Below, in pieces: positions 42,731 to 47,236 of a DNA stretch of 47,236 nucleotides. The notes under the pieces were generated by a model. It did no database searches. It was not told the DNA's origin and saw only the letters and a program-made list of their open reading frames with translations. The position numbers and the translations under genes are program-made. Source of the DNA: Ignisphaera sp. (GTDB lineage: Archaea > Thermoproteota > Thermoprotei_A > Sulfolobales > Ignisphaeraceae); assembly GCA_025058535.1 (NCBI GenBank), contig JANXEL010000085.1:1-47236 (forward strand), given 5' to 3'. Positions within the stretch are counted from its first letter, which is position 1. Each line of letters starts with the position of its first letter.

Positions 42731-43483
42731 CTAGCCCGGGTAGACCCCAATATAATTAATCGCCTAAACACCACCTCTGGGAACTCTAATAGCTATGTAA
42801 GCCACAGCCTGCAATTCAATACAGTTTAATGCAGAACTCTGCAGAGCTAAAGGGAAGGATTGAAAGCAGGAGGACTACACGCCATCTCACTCAACATTCA
42901 TCCAAAAGGCAGATCCATCTATAAAGCCTTGTGGAACTACCTTAAATCAGTGGTGGAACTCTCAACCTTCAACCTCGATTTGGTGGCGAACTTCAGATGA
43001 CCTATAACCCCCTCTTAAAGTTTTGGGCTGAACCCGCCGTCGGTTTGTAGAACCCTAAGTTAATTAGAATAACAGCCACAGTGGTGCTTTACCAGAACTC
43101 TGTCTGTCTAGCAGCATCATAGACTATGGTGCTAGAGCTATAGAGTTTGCCCACTAGTGGGTAGTGAGATGCTGTGGTTGGTGCCTTACCACCATTGCAG
43201 CTTATAACAGATCGAGCTATTCCATCTAACAGCTTCCTTTTACATTCATCACTTTTGCACAGTAGAAGAGTGTTGTTCAGGGGAAATCTGCAGCAATATT
43301 CATTTGTTGAACTTACCAGCTACAACGCTCACTACTTGGATTTGCACTAATTTGAATCTACACAGTTAGCTCACGAGATTTTACCGTAGCTGTTGAAGCT
43401 GGATTTTTTATCGAAATACTTATAGGGCTGTGGGTTTCTGTCTACAGATAAAGTATTCAGTTTATGAATATGTATACAATTCA
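42731..43483. other. 0.75-kb region with an unrecognised minus-strand open frame
   Basis: No complete gene. From 43319 down to a TAA at 43091-43089 the minus strand has 77 codons without a stop and with protein-like composition, including LLLCKSDECKRKLLDGIARSV and GGKAPTTASHYPLVGKLY, but no ATG, GTG or TTG. It may be the remains of a gene. The plus strand shows only short open pieces. I see no RNA gene. The promoter of the radical SAM gene lies at the right end. Confidence 0.35.
43414..43426 (+). promoter_or_regulatory. TATA box of the B12-type radical SAM gene
   Basis: The element aaatacttatagg predicts a transcript start near 43446. The reading frame is open from 43430, but codons before 43446 should not be translated. 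This favours ATG 43484 or TTG 43502. Confidence 0.5.
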
Positions 43484-43501
43484 ATGAGTGGTGGTGCACC
43501 A

Positions 43502-45055
43502 TTGACAAAGGTTATCTTAACTGCTCCAGCAACAGAAATGAGCGAATACAACGGGAATCCAGCAATTGCTTTTGTGGCGGGTTTCCCAAAACCACTCCTA
43601 CTACCGAGAACCTTCCTCACCAAAAACCTCTACAGAGCTATAGAGAGCGACTACAGTGGCGCAAGGTGTGCACCTCTTGGTCTAAGGAGAATTGAGGCCT
43701 CCCTCATAGACTCTAACCTCTTCAAGGAGAATGATGTTGCTGTAGTTCATCCGGACAACCTGGAGGAAGCTGTTGACGAGACTACTAGGGTTATCGGTAT
43801 AGGGGTTAAGGACCCCCTTGGTCTAGGCTATGTTTCTCTCACGTATTCGACTCTTCTAGGATTGGGTGAACCAGTAAATAGGTACGAATTTTTTAAATTG
43901 TTGAAGATGGCTAGAGAGCTAAAGAGTAGATATGACCTCAGTATTGTTGTTGGAGGGCCAGGTGTCTGGCAGCTCTATATGCACAGCAATGTGAAGGATC
44001 TCGGTATAGATGTCATAGTTGATGGTGAGGGGGAGACTGTGGCTCCCAAGCTCTTCGCAGATATCATCGAAGGCAGACCTGTTGAACGTATTGTTAAAGG
44101 TGACACAACCCCTGTTGATGCCATACCATGCATAAGAGGGGCTACCATATACGGAGCTGTTGAGATATCCAGAGGTTGTGGCCGTGGGTGCATGTTCTGT
44201 ACACCAACAATGCAGGTGAGAAGGGATATACCTCTCGAGAAAATTATGAGAGATGTAGAGGTTAATCTGGAGAATGGTCAGAATAAGGCTCTGCTTATTA
44301 CAGAGGACGTATTTCTATACGGGGCTAAGATTCCCTGGGAACCGAATAGAGATGCTATTGAGAAGCTCATAGATTCTGTTACAAAGGTTAGGAGCAGAGG
44401 CTTGGAGTACATCCAGATAACGCATTTGAATCTAGCTGCCGCACGCTATAGAAAGGACATTCTTGAGAGTATATCTGATAAGCTGTATGAATTTGCGTGG
44501 TACAGGTTTCGGGGAAACCTTGTAAATACTGTTGAGGTTGGTATAGAGTCCGGCTCGCCAAAGATCATTGCTAGATATATGCGTGGAAAGACTCTTCCCT
44601 ACCGACCTGAAGACTGGCCAAGTGTGGTTCTGGATTCTCTTACACTTCTTGAGGAGAACGGCTGGATACCTCTAGCAACGATCATCGTCGGCATGCCCGG
44701 TGAGGATGTCGATGATGCATATAGAACGCTATCTCTCATAGAGGATATCTGCAGGCAGGGTCTGAGGACATTCCTTGTTCCACTACTGTTTGTACCCCTC
44801 GGTGGATCCTTGCTAAAGGATCAGCCTATCAGAAGCTTTAACGAGTTAAACGAGGTACAGATATCTATTTTTTCAGAGTGCTGGAAGCACAACACTAGGG
44901 TGTGGAGTGTAGAACACTTTAAGAGCTACAGCTATATTCGGAAGAAGATTCTAAGGATCTTGGCAGGCATATACCTCGCAACGGTTGCAAAAGAGTACAG
45001 GTGGCGTAAGAAAATAGCTACGGAAATATATAAAGAGCTTGTAAGCCATCTATAG
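43502..45055 (+). CDS. radical SAM protein with B12-binding-like N-terminal domain
   Basis: Probably a cobalamin-type radical SAM enzyme of the large archaeal family with unknown products. The N-terminal ~200 residues form a Rossmann-like B12-binding domain (IGIGVKDPLG and SIVVGGPGVW), without a DxHxxG motif. The radical SAM core has C226, C230 and C233 (RGCGRGCMFC), numbered from the TTG start. The C-terminal region includes ESGSPKIIARYMRGK and TIIVGMPGEDVDDAYRTLS. TTG 43502 is five bases after GGTG; ATG 43484 is the in-frame alternative, and the frame is open up to 43430. A PadR regulator follows after 24 bases. Confidence 0.8.
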   Translation: MTKVILTAPATEMSEYNGNPAIAFVAGFPKPLLLPRTFLTKNLYRAIESDYSGARCAPLGLRRIEASLIDSNLFKENDVAVVHPDNLEEAVDETTRVIGIGVKDPLGLGYVSLTYSTLLGLGEPVNRYEFFKLLKMARELKSRYDLSIVVGGPGVWQLYMHSNVKDLGIDVIVDGEGETVAPKLFADIIEGRPVERIVKGDTTPVDAIPCIRGATIYGAVEISRGCGRGCMFCTPTMQVRRDIPLEKIMRDVEVNLENGQNKALLITEDVFLYGAKIPWEPNRDAIEKLIDSVTKVRSRGLEYIQITHLNLAAARYRKDILESISDKLYEFAWYRFRGNLVNTVEVGIESGSPKIIARYMRGKTLPYRPEDWPSVVLDSLTLLEENGWIPLATIIVGMPGEDVDDAYRTLSLIEDICRQGLRTFLVPLLFVPLGGSLLKDQPIRSFNELNEVQISIFSECWKHNTRVWSVEHFKSYSYIRKKILRILAGIYLATVAKEYRWRKKIATEIYKELVSHL

Positions 45056-45079
45056 AGAAACTGCAGCATTTACTTAGGT

Positions 45080-45397
45080 GTGGATGGAGTTATGGAGAGC
45101 ATAGACGATATTTATAGGTATCTAGAGGAGCCTTTTCTAAGAGGTGTGCTCAGGGTTTTAATCCTATGTGTGCTTAAGCGTGGTGAGCTCTATGGGTATC
45201 AAATATACAAGTACGTAAGGAACACCATCAAGTCTAAGATCAGCTTAAGCACATTCTATACAGTACTTAAAGAGCTTGAGAAGGCAGGTTTCATAATTAG
45301 GGTAGGGAGCAGATACATACTGACGGAGAAAGGCTTTAGTGCAGTTAGATCATTCCTATCCAAGTATGGTGATCTAAGATCACTCCTCTCAATATAG
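45080..45397 (+). CDS. PadR-family transcription regulator
   Basis: Small winged-helix regulator, 105 residues. The PadR signature is seen in LCVLKRGELYGYQIYKYVRNTI and SLSTFYTVLKELEKAGFIIRV, followed by RYILTEKGFSAV. There is no long C-terminal helix domain, as in the compact PadR subgroup. It lies 24 bases after the radical SAM gene, so the two are probably co-transcribed. It may respond to a substrate or product of that enzyme. GTG 45080 is given; ATG 45092 is an in-frame alternative. Confidence 0.8.
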   Translation: MDGVMESIDDIYRYLEEPFLRGVLRVLILCVLKRGELYGYQIYKYVRNTIKSKISLSTFYTVLKELEKAGFIIRVGSRYILTEKGFSAVRSFLSKYGDLRSLLSI

Positions 45398-45727
45398 CTA
45401 GAGGGAAAAGCAGGTTTATGAATTTTGCGATTGCTGGAGATGTCTAGAGACATCAACTACTAAGTTTATGGGTGCATCAAATCACGTAGCGGAATCCGTG
45501 GATCAACTCTCTTCTATTCTATACTAGTCTGTAGGCGGATCTGAAGTAGGAAAACGTAATCAATAGTGGATGAACACTGTAAGTTTTAGTAGCACCTTTT
45601 GTTGCATCTGATGAAGAGGTGTCACGTACATCACATGAGGGGTTTATGAATGTTGTGGAGACGATTGAATGGATGGGAGTAAGCATTTAAATATGGAGAG
45701 AGTGATACCTAGCTCTAGGTGCAATCC
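45398..45727. other. 330-base intergenic region
   Basis: I see no gene or RNA here. It contains the promoter of the following gene at its right end and presumably the terminator of the radical SAM-PadR operon. Confidence 0.4.
45685..45693 (+). promoter_or_regulatory. TATA box of the ADP-ribosylglycohydrolase family gene
   Basis: The element atttaaata predicts a transcript start near 45715, just before GTG 45719 and 13 bases before ATG 45728. Confidence 0.5.
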
Positions 45728-47194
45728 ATGGTTAGAGATTTAGATGGTGAGGAGAAGGCTGGTAGAGATTATCTTGAGGAGTTTGTGAGTTCTCTACATA
45801 TCGTACACTCACCACTTGTGGATCCCATTGACCAGCTAATAGAGTTGGTAAGGTTTGAGATTATTCAGAGGGAGGAGGAGGGCTACGATATGGATGGAGC
45901 TAGAGAGGCCTTTATAAGTCTGGCAAGGGAAAGGAGCTACAGCAGGATTCTAGAGTTCTGCAACTCTCTTAATAGCTACCCAATGAGAAGAGGATTTGCA
46001 TATGCTGAGCCTGTAGATTATGGCAGCATAGTATCTGAGAGCTCTGGTGGTTACAGCTTCTTCAGCGTTGAGCTACCCGATAATGCTCTGTATGATAGAA
46101 TCTATGGTGGTTGGCTTGGAAGGTGCATTGGATGCATGCTTGGTAAACCAGTTGAAGGTTTCACACGCGAAATGATTAGAGTATGGCTTGAACAGGCTGG
46201 TGAGCACATACCTTCAGACTACTTCCCAGACATAGAAATTGACTCTTCTAAAATTCCTAAGTGGCTGCTAATGAGATTGGAAGATCTTCGTAGACAGTAT
46301 CGTGAGAAAGGCTATGGTGTTTTGAGAGGGCAGGTGGATAGAGTTGTTCGCGATGATGATATCGACTACACTATTCTCAATCTCCACACTGCTAAAACAT
46401 ATGGCCATAGATTTACGACCATGGATGTGGCTAGAACATGGCTTCACATGCTGCCCTACTGTCAAGTCTATACAGCTGAGAGGATGGCTTACAGAAATCT
46501 TGTAAATGGTGTAAAGCCTCCAAGAACAGCTGAGTATATGAATCCATTTAGAGAGTGGATAGGTGCTCAAATAAGAGCTGATTTATGGGGGTATATAGCA
46601 CCAGGGCTTCCCAGAACTGCAGCTGAATTAGCATATAGAGATGCATCTCTATCCCACACCAAGAACGGTGTCTATGGAGAAATGCTTGTTAGTGCAATGA
46701 TATCAGCAGCTTTTGCAACTACTGATGTGTATGATATAGTTAGAATTGGGCTTTCTGTAATACCTCAGCGATCTAGATTAGCTGAAGCGGTCAGAGATGT
46801 GGTTAGCTGGAGTAAAGAGTCTAGAGACTACTGGGAAACTTTTAAGAGAATAGTTGAAAAGTATGGACACTATAATCCAATACACACTATAGTTAATGCA
46901 GCTATAGTTGTAGCATCTCTGCTACATGGTGATGGAGATTTTGAGAAATCCATAGCTCTAGCTGTGCTGAGTGGTTTTGACACCGATTGTAATGGGGCTA
47001 CAGTAGGCTCTATAGTAGGGGTTATGATTGGTGCAGATAATTTGCCCAGGAAGTGGGCTATTCAGCTAAATGATAGAGTTGAAAGTTATGTAACAGGCTA
47101 CGGTGATGTAAGGATATCAGAACTCGCTCGTCAAACAGTTCAATTAGCTAAAGAGGTGCTGCGAAATACTAGTTTTAAGCCCCAGGAGATGTAG
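45728..47194 (+). CDS. ADP-ribosylglycohydrolase (DraG) family protein
   Basis: Metal-dependent hydrolase of about 488 residues. After a ~120-residue N-terminal extension, the family core starts with YGGWLGRCIGCMLGKPVEG. The metal motifs are RDDDIDYTILNL and, near the end, GFDTDCNGATVGSIVG (compare GGDTD in DraG). The variant residues (GCMLGKPVEG and DDDIDYT) are typical of a large subfamily often found beside sugar catabolic genes, so a substrate other than ADP-ribosylated protein is possible. ATG 45728 follows GGTG by six bases; GTG 45719 is an alternative. It is alone at the edge of the window. Confidence 0.8.
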   Translation: MVRDLDGEEKAGRDYLEEFVSSLHIVHSPLVDPIDQLIELVRFEIIQREEEGYDMDGAREAFISLARERSYSRILEFCNSLNSYPMRRGFAYAEPVDYGSIVSESSGGYSFFSVELPDNALYDRIYGGWLGRCIGCMLGKPVEGFTREMIRVWLEQAGEHIPSDYFPDIEIDSSKIPKWLLMRLEDLRRQYREKGYGVLRGQVDRVVRDDDIDYTILNLHTAKTYGHRFTTMDVARTWLHMLPYCQVYTAERMAYRNLVNGVKPPRTAEYMNPFREWIGAQIRADLWGYIAPGLPRTAAELAYRDASLSHTKNGVYGEMLVSAMISAAFATTDVYDIVRIGLSVIPQRSRLAEAVRDVVSWSKESRDYWETFKRIVEKYGHYNPIHTIVNAAIVVASLLHGDGDFEKSIALAVLSGFDTDCNGATVGSIVGVMIGADNLPRKWAIQLNDRVESYVTGYGDVRISELARQTVQLAKEVLRNTSFKPQEM

Positions 47195-47236
47195 AGCATA
47201 GTTAGGGACTCTGCAGTATCCACTCAAAAACTGTTG

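Noticed and set aside
1-47236. tRNA, rRNA, CRISPR arrays and insertion sequences
   Set aside because: I looked for T-loop-like motifs, regularly spaced repeats and transposase-like frames and found none that I could support.

Overview
The window looks like hyperthermophilic Thermoproteota (crenarchaeal) DNA. The supporting features are TATA boxes about 26 bp before transcript starts, short or absent leaders, GGTG-type ribosome binding sites, an archaeal ThiD-ThiN fusion, a Sulfolobus-like 2-keto-3-deoxygluconate kinase, a KaiC-like ATPase, HTH_10 and PadR-type regulators, and Thr/Pro-rich stalks on the binding proteins. I see no rRNA, tRNA, CRISPR array, insertion sequence or phage gene. The genus cannot be fixed from this window.

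Layout. 0.1-4.0 kb: a small unknown protein, an UppP-family phosphatase divergent from a small membrane protein, an SplB-like radical SAM protein and a minimal MscS channel. 4.2-11.5 kb: a GH130 glycoside phosphorylase convergent with a five-gene Opp/Dpp-type ABC importer (probably for oligosaccharides). Two of the importer genes have no standard start codon where conservation requires one. 11.6-14.1 kb: mostly gene-poor, with one metallo-beta-lactamase-fold hydrolase. 14.1-22 kb: a carbohydrate ABC importer operon with a Tat-signal binding protein, two permeases, two unequal ATPases and an FAH-family enzyme, followed by an amidohydrolase and a zinc alcohol dehydrogenase. 23-26 kb: tatC, tatA, KDG kinase and an HTH_10 regulator. 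26-31 kb: thiDN, a nucleotidyltransferase remnant, thiI, a flavin reductase-like protein and a HypE/AIR-synthase-like protein. 31.3-34 kb: a KaiC-like gene split by a frameshift at a GA repeat, and a second zinc dehydrogenase. 35.2-38.2 kb: a TIM-barrel isomerase and SIS protein divergent from nagA. 38.9-42.7 kb: a complete ECF vitamin/metal-type importer (T, fused A-A, putative S) divergent from a winged-helix regulator. 43.5-47.2 kb: a B12-binding-type radical SAM protein with a PadR regulator, and an ADP-ribosylglycohydrolase family protein.

Together this is a sugar-scavenging island. Oligosaccharides enter by the Opp-type importer and may be phosphorolysed by GH130. A second sugar enters by the Tat-anchored importer and may be oxidised by a dehydrogenase / lactonase / FAH / KDG kinase route. 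Amino sugars are handled by NagA and its divergent partners. The tat genes lie 2 kb from the apparent Tat substrate.

The most notable signals are: (i) complementary loss of ATP-site motifs in the paired sugar ATPases, predicting one dead composite ATP site; (ii) AUU and AUA as the apparent start codons of two adjacent transporter genes; (iii) a two-base contraction of a GA repeat that splits the KaiC-like gene; (iv) a perfect 8-bp inverted repeat across the start site and ribosome binding site of the ECF operon. All assignments come from reading motifs by eye; no database search was run.
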